Below are positions 7,282-13,927 of a DNA stretch of 14,003 bases, in pieces. Origin of the DNA: an uncultured Bacilli bacterium (GTDB lineage Bacteria; Bacillota_I; Bacilli_A; RF39; UBA660); the NCBI GenBank assembly GCA_947624915.1, contig CANQMF010000027.1:1-14003 (forward strand), read 5' to 3'. The notes beneath the pieces were generated by a model. The model was given only the letters and a program-made list of their open reading frames with translations. It did no database searches and was not told where the DNA came from. Position 1 is the first letter of the stretch. Each line of letters starts with the position of its first letter. Both the position numbers and the translations under genes were made by a program.

Positions 7282-8097
7282 TTATTGTTTTTTCTCTCTT
7301 TTAATAAGTTTGGCATGTAAAACAATTTTATCCGTATCATTATGACAGGTTGATAACGTAATGATTTGGTCATTAGCATTCAAATTAACTTTATAATCGT
7401 AAACACTTCTGCTTTTTAACATATTGAGAAATGAAAGATAATTATTATCATCTTTAAAATCAATCTGCAAATAATCATTCGTTGTTTTAATCCGATACGT
7501 ACTAAATACCTGCCATAATGTATTTTCAGTCATTGTAGATATTTTGACAATATAGTTATCAGCGTTATTGTACCAACTCTTTTTTACAACATTTCGTAGT
7601 GACCCAAACATTGTCTTATTTAAACGTCCATGAGCATATAAAATTGTATTCTTATCGAATTCCTCTCTGTTATTACGATAATCCATAAATACCCAACCTG
7701 CTGTATTATACTTCTTATCAAACTGATGTCTTAAATAATATTTATTATCCTTTGCTTGCACAAATGGATAGTTAATATTAGTTCCAGCAACTTGAATCCA
7801 TCCTACTACATCGTTATTAATTTTCTTTAACTCATCAAAATTAACATCAATTAAATTAACTTTAATATAATCCCAATAAGGATCAGATTTATTTTCTGTT
7901 GGAGGATTAACAATTTCAGTTGCATCCGTATCAACCTTTTCCTCTACATCAACGTTTTCATCTATAATATCAATTTGATCATCAATACCTTTATTTTCTT
8001 CATGCCAAATAAATATTTGATAACCAGAGTAAACTAATACACCAATACATATCCCAATAAAAATTACAATAACCACATTAAGAAGTTTTCTTCTCAT
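7282..8097 (-). CDS. Class B-like sortase (last gene of the dcw operon)
   Basis: Sortases are membrane-anchored Cys transpeptidases that cut a sorting signal in exported proteins and join them to the wall or to pilin subunits. From the ATG at 8097 it has 271 residues: a membrane anchor (about 7-30) after a basic MRRK start, an acidic stalk to about residue 70, then the sortase domain. The catalytic His is H156 in LYAHGRLNKTMFGSL, the nucleophile C251 in ITLSTC. The order and sequence (VVGWIQV, NYPFVQ, YYLRHQF, LSTC, IVLHAKLIK) match class B. The position usually held by the catalytic Arg carries Lys (K257), and the Cys-to-Lys loop is short. The start overlaps the pbp stop by 20 nt, with AGAAGG six bases upstream; the longer frame to 8208 lies inside pbp and is unlikely. 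Its substrate is not visible here. Confidence 0.9.
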   Translation of the reverse strand: MRRKLLNVVIVIFIGICIGVLVYSGYQIFIWHEENKGIDDQIDIIDENVDVEEKVDTDATEIVNPPTENKSDPYWDYIKVNLIDVNFDELKKINNDVVGWIQVAGTNINYPFVQAKDNKYYLRHQFDKKYNTAGWVFMDYRNNREEFDKNTILYAHGRLNKTMFGSLRNVVKKSWYNNADNYIVKISTMTENTLWQVFSTYRIKTTNDYLQIDFKDDNNYLSFLNMLKSRSVYDYKVNLNANDQIITLSTCHNDTDKIVLHAKLIKREKKQ

Positions 8098-10483
8098 CCT
8101 TCGCCTTCTCTTTCTTATGTTCTTTATTCTGTAAATCAACCTCAATAATTTGTCCATTAAGCTCAGTTTCTGCCTTAATGTTTTGCTTAATAACATATCC
8201 ATAGCCATTGATTTTATAATCTATTTTAGCTAACTCACAAAACTTAATTACTTCAATACGTGACCAATTGGTTAAATTAGGAACCATTATCTTTGAGCCA
8301 TTGGTCAATAAAAACACTTTATCACCAGTAATAACCGCACTACCGGCAGTCGGATACTGTCCAACTACTTTATCTCCATCACCTATAACGATGGTATTCA
8401 AACCCATTTTATCTAATTCACTTTTTACTGTCTTAGTAGTTAAACTAACATAGGATGTTAATTCATATTTTTGACTCTTTATTTTTTCTTCCTCAATATC
8501 AGTGAACATATTTCGATACTTAGCAATATTATTAATAACTTCTACTACATATGGTGCCGTAACATATGACAAATAAGTACGCGGTTTTTTGATCGCTGTA
8601 TATATTATAATCTCTGGATCTTCATAAGGAAACATTCCAGCAAATGATACAATATAATTGTTATTTCCTGTTAAGTATTTACCATTTTCAGCTATTTGAG
8701 CAGTACCCGTTTTACCAATGACATCAAAACCTTTGATATAATAACTACTTCCAGTAGCACCTTTGGTATGAACATTATTATACATTAATTTTTTAACTAT
8801 GTTAACAGCATTCGTACTAGCAACTTTCTTGCCAACTTCGGTCTTAGTTTCAATAATATCACCAGTACTGTGATCAACTATTTTCTTTATAATGTGAGGT
8901 CTAACAATATACCCATCATTAGCTAAAATGGTTAAAGCTTGTACTTGTTGGATTGCTGTTGTTGTTAATCCTTGACCAAAACTTACTGACAACCAATCTA
9001 TATCTACTTTCTCATTAAAATTAATATTACCATTTAACTCCCTACTTAATTCTATGCCAGTTTTAGAACCAAATCCATATGACTTTAAACATTCTTTCAA
9101 TTCTACAGGCGATAAATAATCCTGGGCAACATGAATAGCTCCAACATTACTTGAGTGAATATATCCAACATCATATGATATAGTCCCCCAGCCTCTTTTA
9201 TTCCAGTCATATACATGATCTTCACCAATTTTAATAGACCCTGACTTATAAGTAGCACTACCGTCATAATTACCTTTATCAGCTGCGCATAAATATGTAT
9301 ATGTTTTCATTACACTCCCTGGTTCATATTCATACGATACCAATGGATTTTGATAATTCATATCTGCTGACAAAGTATTGGGATCAAAATTAGGACTAGT
9401 AGCACTTCCTAAAATTTCTCCCGTTTTAGCATCCATAGCAACCATAATCATCCATTCTGATCCCCATTCTTCAACCTGTTTCTTAACGGCAGACTCTAAA
9501 AAACGTTGAATACTAGAATCAATAGTCAAATAAATATCTTTTCCATCAATTGCTTCAACTCGTGTTTCAGGAGTATCTGGTATTTTATATCCTGATAAAT
9601 CCCTTTGATACGTTACACTTCCATTAATACCTTTTAAATCATCATTAAACTTACTTTCAATTCCTAACTCGCCCTCGATAACAGAGTCAGTTCGAGTTGA
9701 TACTTCGTTAGCCATAACATTAAAAATACCTCTTACTAGAATAGCATTATCTTTACCTACTGTTAAAGTATAAAAAGTGCTACCTATTTTAATAGCTTTA
9801 ATGCTATCTCCATTATCAGCAACAATACTATCATCATATATCGTCAACTTAATATCATCATACTTACTATAATAATTTTTATAATAATCTTTTAAATCAA
9901 AATCTTCTTTTAACTTCAAGTTAATAGCTGTATACTCTTTAGCATATCCAATAACATATGAAGCAAATTGTCCATTTGGATAAAATCGTTTTGTTGATTC
10001 AATGAAATCAATCCCCGGTAATTCTAAATTATCTATTTCTATTTTTTGTAATTCTGTTAATTTAGAACCATACACACCAAATTCTACTTGATATGATTCT
10101 GCATTAAGGCGATCATAAATATAGTTGTATGGTGCTTTTAATACATCAGCTAATTTTTTGGCTGTAAGTTCCTTATCAGTAACATAATCAGTTTCTCTAG
10201 ATGGGCTTAAATAGGCAATGAGAGTATAGGAAGTAACACTATTAGCTAAAACATTACCATCATTATCAAAAATAGTTCCCCTATTAGCAATTAAATCATG
10301 AGACACAGTTGTACGATTAGCGGCTAATTCTTTAAGATTATCACCATATACTTTTGGTGATAACGTAATATAAGCAAATTGTATTAACAAGGCAAATAAA
10401 AAAAACAGGTAGCACAATAATAGCCTTTTAGGAACAATCCAGTTATTTGTAACTGTCATACTTTTTTTCCTTACCCGTTTCAT
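8078..10483 (-). CDS. Class B penicillin-binding protein with PASTA repeats (FtsI/PBP2B/PBP2x type)
   Basis: This is the septal transpeptidase that crosslinks peptidoglycan during division. The 801 residues comprise a cytoplasmic basic start, one membrane helix (about 19-41), the PBP dimerisation region (about 60-180, with IANRGTIFDNDGNVLA), the transpeptidase domain (about 315-655) and two C-terminal PASTA-like repeats (about 672-728 and 731-785) ahead of a Lys-rich tail. All three active-site motifs are intact: S390-V-M-K393, S444-S-N446 and K591-T-G593. About 80 extra residues (182-266) lie between the dimerisation part and the conserved GELGIESKFNDDLKG. The ATG at 10483 follows GGTGATG. 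Its place after ftsL in the dcw cluster supports the FtsI-type role; I leave the symbol blank because FtsI, PBP2B and SpoVD are hard to separate from sequence alone. The 3' end overlaps the sortase start. Confidence 0.94.
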   Translation of the reverse strand: MKRVRKKSMTVTNNWIVPKRLLLCYLFFLFALLIQFAYITLSPKVYGDNLKELAANRTTVSHDLIANRGTIFDNDGNVLANSVTSYTLIAYLSPSRETDYVTDKELTAKKLADVLKAPYNYIYDRLNAESYQVEFGVYGSKLTELQKIEIDNLELPGIDFIESTKRFYPNGQFASYVIGYAKEYTAINLKLKEDFDLKDYYKNYYSKYDDIKLTIYDDSIVADNGDSIKAIKIGSTFYTLTVGKDNAILVRGIFNVMANEVSTRTDSVIEGELGIESKFNDDLKGINGSVTYQRDLSGYKIPDTPETRVEAIDGKDIYLTIDSSIQRFLESAVKKQVEEWGSEWMIMVAMDAKTGEILGSATSPNFDPNTLSADMNYQNPLVSYEYEPGSVMKTYTYLCAADKGNYDGSATYKSGSIKIGEDHVYDWNKRGWGTISYDVGYIHSSNVGAIHVAQDYLSPVELKECLKSYGFGSKTGIELSRELNGNINFNEKVDIDWLSVSFGQGLTTTAIQQVQALTILANDGYIVRPHIIKKIVDHSTGDIIETKTEVGKKVASTNAVNIVKKLMYNNVHTKGATGSSYYIKGFDVIGKTGTAQIAENGKYLTGNNNYIVSFAGMFPYEDPEIIIYTAIKKPRTYLSYVTAPYVVEVINNIAKYRNMFTDIEEEKIKSQKYELTSYVSLTTKTVKSELDKMGLNTIVIGDGDKVVGQYPTAGSAVITGDKVFLLTNGSKIMVPNLTNWSRIEVIKFCELAKIDYKINGYGYVIKQNIKAETELNGQIIEVDLQNKEHKKEKAKDEKKTS

Positions 10484-10498
10484 ACCATCACCACAATA

Positions 10499-10528
10499 AT
10501 TATAACATAGTTTATTTATTTATAACAA
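10499..10528 (-). promoter_or_regulatory. Possible internal promoter for pbp-sortase
   Basis: In the 28-nt gap after ftsL the minus strand reads TGTTATAAT (10507-10499), an extended -10, with TTGTTA at 10528-10523 and 18 nt between. It would give pbp and sortase a supply independent of MraZ control. AT-rich sequence makes chance matches frequent. Confidence 0.4.
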
Positions 10529-10805
10529 CAATATTTTTGTTGTTATAGGCTAAACCCATATCTTCAATAACAGAACTAACATTATCGAAAGACGTTAACT
10601 CATTTATTTGCATCGTCAATGATTCGTTTTTCTTTTGCTGATCTTCAATTTTATATTCAACCTTCTCAATATTCATTTTAATATTGCTAATTTGTGCACC
10701 AAAAAAGGTCTGCATAGCGAACAAAGAGACGCCACATAAAAGAATAATAAATATTAACACTTTCTCCTCACCAATAAACTTCATTTTCCTCTGTTTCTTT
10801 TTCAT
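10512..10805 (-). CDS. ftsL: FtsL-like cell-division protein
   Basis: FtsL is a bitopic divisome protein that works with DivIB/DivIC and controls septal peptidoglycan synthesis. The 97 residues fit the family: a basic cytoplasmic start (MKKKQRKMKF), one membrane helix (about 15-35) and an extracellular segment (about 36-75) with spaced hydrophobic residues and many Lys/Glu/Gln, typical of a coiled coil (ISNIKMNIEKVEYKIEDQQK and onward). Family sequence conservation is low, so the assignment rests on length, topology and position between rsmH and pbp. The start ATG comes one base after the rsmH TAG stop, and the ribosome site (GAAAGGG) lies in the rsmH 3' end, indicating coupling. There is one Cys in the membrane helix. 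Confidence 0.85.
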   Translation of the reverse strand: MKKKQRKMKFIGEEKVLIFIILLCGVSLFAMQTFFGAQISNIKMNIEKVEYKIEDQQKKNESLTMQINELTSFDNVSSVIEDMGLAYNNKNIVVINK

Positions 10806-10806
10806 A

Positions 10807-11715
10807 CTACTTAACCCTTTCTATTACCCTTAATTTTGCACTTCTAGCCCGAGCATTTTTCTCTATTTCTGACCGACTTGGTTCTAAAGTTTTAACAATT
10901 CTATAATGAGCTTGATATTCATCAGGAATTATTGGCAAAGTCTTTAATTCTGAATTAACATCTGTAACTTTTTTAAAGATATTCTTACATATTCTGTCTT
11001 CCAGAGAATGAAATGTAATCACACAAATCCTCCCGCCAATTTTAAGCAAATCTAAAGCATCAGTTAAACTTTTTTCAAAAACTTGCAGTTCATTATTAAC
11101 TTCAATGCGAATAGCTTGAAATACTTTTCGAGCTGGATGTTTATCACGACGATATCTTTCTGGCACACATTTTTTTATTACTTCTACCAACTCTAAAGTC
11201 GTATTAATAGGTCTACTGCTAATAATTCCTTTAGCAATACTAGGAGCGAACTTCTCTTCACCATATTCATATAAAATTTTAACTAATTGTTCATAAGTGT
11301 ACTGGTTAACAACATCATAGGCACTAAATTCTTGCTCCTGATTCATACGCATATCTAAAGGTGCATCCTGATGAAAACTAAAACCTCTTTCGCCATTATC
11401 AAGTTGTGGACTAGAAACCCCTAAGTCATATATAATGCCATTAACTTCTTTTATGCCATGATTTGCCAACTCTGTTTTAATTTCAACAAAATTGCTATGT
11501 ATAATTTGATAATTAGATCCTACTTCATCCAAACGATTGGTGCTGTATTCAATAGCTGCTTTATCTTGCTCAAAAGCATACAAATACCCTTTAGAAATTT
11601 TTTTTAAAATTTCACTACTATGGCCACCATATCCTAAAGTACAGTCAACAATAATATCATCATCATGTAAATTTAAGTACTTAATAGTTTCCTCTAACAA
11701 AACACTTGTATGCAA
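10807..11715 (-). CDS. rsmH: 16S rRNA (cytosine1402-N4)-methyltransferase RsmH
   Basis: RsmH (MraW) methylates N4 of C1402 in the decoding centre of 16S rRNA, using S-adenosylmethionine. The 302 residues match the usual length. Visible motifs: HTSVLLEETI at the N-terminus, the SAM-binding DCTLGYGGHS (24-33), YDLGVSSPQLDNGERGFSF (96-114) with DAPLDMRM after it, and the C-terminal FHSLEDRI and RARSAKLRVIERVK. The start codon is TTG (11715-11713); it yields the standard MHTSVLL beginning and lies behind AAGGGGGC, a good Shine-Dalgarno at proper spacing, and no ATG fits better. It follows mraZ by 18 nt and precedes ftsL by one, the standard dcw order. Confidence 0.96.
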   Translation of the reverse strand: MHTSVLLEETIKYLNLHDDDIIVDCTLGYGGHSSEILKKISKGYLYAFEQDKAAIEYSTNRLDEVGSNYQIIHSNFVEIKTELANHGIKEVNGIIYDLGVSSPQLDNGERGFSFHQDAPLDMRMNQEQEFSAYDVVNQYTYEQLVKILYEYGEEKFAPSIAKGIISSRPINTTLELVEVIKKCVPERYRRDKHPARKVFQAIRIEVNNELQVFEKSLTDALDLLKIGGRICVITFHSLEDRICKNIFKKVTDVNSELKTLPIIPDEYQAHYRIVKTLEPSRSEIEKNARARSAKLRVIERVK

Positions 11716-11733
11716 AATATGGCCCCCTTAAAC

Positions 11734-12159
11734 CTATATATCAGAAAATAAATTATCAGCTAAATCCGATAGTTTATTTTCATTAGTATTTATAAAAATT
11801 TCCCACTCTTCTTTACTCCAAATTTCCAATCGATCATCAACACCAATTATTAAACAATCCTTTTCTAGTTTTGCATAATCCAGTAATGGAGTTGGAATAT
11901 TAACTCTCCCTTGAGCATCAATTTCACAACTTACTGCTCCTGAAAGGAAAATTCTCATGAAATAACGCTTATCACGAGTATCAGGAATTTCTTTATATTT
12001 TTCTATAATACTATCCCAACTTTTCTTAGAATAAATATATAAGCATCCCTCTAAACCACGAGTCATAAAAAAGTCATTGCCTAACTCTTCACGTATTTTA
12101 GCAGGAATAGTAATTCTGCCCTTATTATCAACAGTATGGTGATATTCACCGATAAACAT
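11734..12159 (-). CDS. mraZ: Transcriptional regulator MraZ
   Basis: MraZ is a ring-shaped SpoVT/AbrB-like DNA-binding protein that controls the dcw operon, usually by repressing its own promoter. The protein of 141 residues contains two copies of the swapped-hairpin domain, each with its signature: DNKGR (11-15, followed by ITIPAKIRE) and DAQGR (81-85, followed by VNIPTPLL). I start it at ATG 12159, giving the family N-terminus MFIGEYHHTVDNKGR, with GGGTGA five bases in front. A GTG at 12168 would add three residues but lies within that site. Four GTGG-type boxes directly upstream are its likely own operator. First gene of the operon. Confidence 0.96.
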   Translation of the reverse strand: MFIGEYHHTVDNKGRITIPAKIREELGNDFFMTRGLEGCLYIYSKKSWDSIIEKYKEIPDTRDKRYFMRIFLSGAVSCEIDAQGRVNIPTPLLDYAKLEKDCLIIGVDDRLEIWSKEEWEIFINTNENKLSDLADNLFSDI

Positions 12160-12162
12160 AAA

Positions 12163-12202
12163 AATCACCCACTTTTCCCCACATTATTCCACTTTTCACC
12201 AA
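12163..12202 (-). promoter_or_regulatory. MraZ operator: four 10-bp direct repeats
   Basis: Reading the minus strand from 12202: TTGGTGAAAA, GTGGAATAAT, GTGGGGAAAA, GTGGGTGATT. TGG recurs exactly every 10 bases, one helical turn. This is the arrangement of known MraZ boxes (GTGG/TGGG repeats) and lies between the -10 and the mraZ start. The last box overlaps the ribosome site, the first overlaps the transcription start. Confidence 0.85.
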
Positions 12203-12203
12203 C

Positions 12204-12232
12204 ATTATATAATAATGCACTATTTTTGTAAA
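12204..12232 (-). promoter_or_regulatory. Promoter of the mraZ (dcw) operon
   Basis: TTTACA (12232-12227) and TATAAT (12209-12204) are 17 nt apart, eleven of twelve consensus positions. Predicted start near 12197, inside the MraZ boxes, so bound MraZ would block it. Confidence 0.82.
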
Positions 12233-12299
12233 TATATTTAAACAAAATTATTTAACTAATTATGTAAAAAAGTGTAGATAACATTAAAAAAGATTTTAC

Positions 12300-12325
12300 A
12301 AAAAAAGAGGTGCTTTGCCCTCTTT
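12300..12325 (-). terminator. Intrinsic terminator after the tiny membrane-protein genes
   Basis: On the minus strand AAAGAGG (12325-12319) pairs with CCTCTTT (12310-12304); GC/GC extends it to an AAA loop with one bulged A. A run of seven T (12306-12300) covers its 3' side. The stem begins within the TAA stop of the upstream gene. It keeps these genes separate from mraZ. Confidence 0.82.
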
Positions 12326-12476
12326 AGATAATGCATGACCCAATTATAATAGCCAATAGAATATATAAGACAACTACAATAACAAAACTTGATAAGCCAC
12401 CATTATTACCACTATTATTACCTTTTTTACAGTTATTTTGTGTCATGTCTTTGTTATTTGATTCATTACAAGACAT
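12324..12476 (-). CDS. Tiny membrane protein, YjcZ-like (50 residues)
   Basis: A 50-residue protein with a polar, Asn-rich N-terminal half (C3, C16, many Asn and Gly) and a C-terminal membrane helix, SSFVIVVVLYILLAIIIGS, followed by C48-I-I. The helix pattern (F-x-x-I-V-V-x-L-[FY]-I-L-L-x-I-I-[IV]-G) is that of the tiny YjcZ/TIGR01732-type membrane proteins of Bacilli, several of which are linked to spores; function here is unknown. Its ribosome site, in TAAGGAGGTAGTTTATG, is nearly ideal and includes the stop codon of the preceding small gene, so the two are coupled. Ends in a terminator. Confidence 0.8.
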   Translation of the reverse strand: MSCNESNNKDMTQNNCKKGNNSGNNGGLSSFVIVVVLYILLAIIIGSCII

Positions 12477-12487
12477 AAACTACCTCC

Positions 12488-12574
12488 TTAGATCCATGCT
12501 CCAAGTATAATTATCAAAAGAATAAATAATACTAAAACGATAGCTGCTGAAGATACACCTGAATTACAACACAT
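12488..12574 (-). CDS. Tiny membrane protein, YjcZ-like (28 residues)
   Basis: A 28-residue protein: MCCNSGVSS, then one hydrophobic helix (AAIVLVLFILLIIILGAWI) up to the end. It shares the helix pattern of its neighbour and of the YjcZ/TIGR01732 tiny membrane proteins, and its length equals that of the shortest members. The two adjacent cysteines at 2-3 are notable. The ATG at 12574 has AAGGAGG eight bases ahead, among the best ribosome sites in the window, which is strong support that so short a frame is translated. First of a two-gene unit, 11 nt apart. No clear sigma-A promoter lies upstream; a repeated TTCATAAAA (minus strand, 12628-12620 and 12617-12609, 11 nt apart) is seen there. Confidence 0.8.
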   Translation of the reverse strand: MCCNSGVSSAAIVLVLFILLIIILGAWI

Positions 12575-12643
12575 AAAATCTTTCCTCCTTTTTATCTATT
12601 CAAAACTATTTTATGAAGTTTTTATGAATGTGTGATTAAATGA

Positions 12644-12672
12644 TTGAATTTTCCTTAAATATTTGTTATCAT
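12644..12672 (+). promoter_or_regulatory. Promoter of the PrsA-like gene
   Basis: TTGAAT (12644-12649) and TATCAT (12667-12672) are 17 nt apart, and TG precedes the -10 by one base (TGTTATCAT). Start near 12680, just before the GAAAGGAT ribosome site. Confidence 0.7.
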
Positions 12673-12695
12673 AACATTTAGAAAGGATTGATAGA

Positions 12696-13703
12696 GTGAA
12701 AAAAGCATTATGTATGCTAGCTGTATTAGGAATATTATTTACAACAGCATGTGGTAACCCATCTTTAAAAGATGGCAAAGAAGTTATTGCTGAAATAAAT
12801 GGTAAGAAATATACAGCTGACGAATTGTATGAAGAATTAAAGGGGCAATATGGATATAATGTTGTGATAAATTGGGTTGATGCACAAATTGCTGAAAAAG
12901 AAATAGAAACAACAGATGAAATTACCAAAGAGGCTGAACAATATGTTCAACTATATACATCATATGCTGAATCATATGGAATGCCAATTGGTGAATTTGC
13001 TTCAACACAAATGGGACTTACTGGTATTAAAGATGAAGAAGGATTAAAAGCATTTTTTATAACTCAAGCTAAACTTTCAGCTACAATTAAGAAATATGTG
13101 ATAGAAAAGCTAACTGATAAAGAAGTTGAAGATTATTATAATGAAAATTATAAAACAGTTTATACTTATCGTGATATCTTAGTAAAAAAAGATGACGACG
13201 CTGATGATACAGTAAATGAAATTAAAAAGAAGTTAAAAGATAAATCTGGAGACAAACTTGTTGATGAATTTACTGAACTAGCCAAAAAATATTCTGAAGC
13301 TGATAACGCTAGTGATGGTGGTCTAGTTGAAAGAGCTATCAAAACAGATGCTGATGAAGCTGTATGGAAAAAGTTAGGCGATTTAAAAGATGGAAAAGCA
13401 ACAACTGACAAAGTTGAGGGTAGTGACGGATATCATTTTATTTTAAGAGTTTCTAAAGACGACCCAGATGAATTAGATGATGTTAAAGATGAAATCAAAG
13501 ATGCAGTCGCTACAGAAAAGCTAACTAATGATCAAATGTTAAGTTATGATATAATAACAGAGCTTAGAAACAAGTATAAATTAGCATTTTATGATACTGA
13601 TTTAAAAGACAGTTACAATAACTTCCTTGACGAGCTTGAAGAATACAGAAAACAACAAAATGAATCAAGTTCTGATTCTGACTCTGAATCCGACTCAGAA
13701 TAA
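12696..13703 (+). CDS. PrsA-like peptidyl-prolyl isomerase lipoprotein (divergent parvulin)
   Basis: PrsA-type lipoproteins sit on the outer face of the membrane and help exported proteins fold. The 335 residues begin with a lipoprotein signal peptide, the lipobox FTTAC giving lipidated C19. A SurA/PrsA-like N-terminal helical part (about 28-150) includes INGKKYTADELYEELK. The parvulin-like region (about 154-255) has the FTELAKKYSEADNASDGG stretch and the closing GYHFILRVS, as in the family. The catalytic His of the usual HILV is Asp here (YRDILV, D160), so isomerase activity is doubtful. The C-terminus is an acidic Ser/Asp tail (about 324-335). The start is GTG at 12696, with AAGGA eight bases upstream and no better alternative. 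Monocistronic, divergent from the tiny membrane genes. Confidence 0.87.
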   Translation: MKKALCMLAVLGILFTTACGNPSLKDGKEVIAEINGKKYTADELYEELKGQYGYNVVINWVDAQIAEKEIETTDEITKEAEQYVQLYTSYAESYGMPIGEFASTQMGLTGIKDEEGLKAFFITQAKLSATIKKYVIEKLTDKEVEDYYNENYKTVYTYRDILVKKDDDADDTVNEIKKKLKDKSGDKLVDEFTELAKKYSEADNASDGGLVERAIKTDADEAVWKKLGDLKDGKATTDKVEGSDGYHFILRVSKDDPDELDDVKDEIKDAVATEKLTNDQMLSYDIITELRNKYKLAFYDTDLKDSYNNFLDELEEYRKQQNESSSDSDSESDSE

Positions 13704-13927
13704 TAATTTGATTTCAGTAATATAACAACATTACAAAAAATAGACATCACTACAATGTCGATTCAGACTGTTGACAAAGTCAAAAGATTTTGAAAACAGT
13801 CTTTTTATTTTTAATATAATAGAATAATTTTAACATAATGAAAATGGATTGTATAGGAAAAGTGATAAAGGTAAAATATTCAAAGTGACATCTTAATAAC
13901 TACAATAGAAGAACTAGCCCTTTTTAT
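13704..13927. other. Intergenic stretch between the PrsA-like gene and the presumed IS end
   Basis: Beyond the hairpins at 13743-13812 I see no convincing gene. A TATAAT at 13815-13820 and a 16-codon frame from 13838 (stop at 13888) without a ribosome site are the only signals; neither is supported. Confidence 0.5.
13765..13812 (+). terminator. Probable terminator after the PrsA-like gene
   Basis: AGACTGTT (13765-13772) pairs with AACAGTCT (13795-13802), followed by TTTTATTTTT. The 22-nt interior is large but can fold further: TTGAC/GTCAA competes with the main stem. An additional small hairpin, GACAT/ATGTC (13743-13759), lies just before. Function as terminator is likely, though an IS-related origin is possible. 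Confidence 0.6.

Noticed and set aside
8098..8208. 37 extra N-terminal residues for the sortase
   Set aside because: They lie inside the pbp coding region and would put a Lys/Arg-rich segment before a normal MRRK plus anchor; the ATG at 8097 has its own ribosome site.
12611..12928. Open frame on the minus strand opposite the PrsA-like gene
   Set aside because: It lies antisense to a well-supported coding region with a good promoter and ribosome site, and the product matches nothing known to me.
13166..13411. Minus-strand frame within the PrsA-like gene
   Set aside because: A Ser/Phe-rich frame caused by the Lys/Asp-rich codons of the real gene on the other strand.
13838..13888. 16-codon frame downstream of the PrsA-like gene
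   Set aside because: No ribosome site, no recognisable product and promoter spacing of 19 nt upstream.
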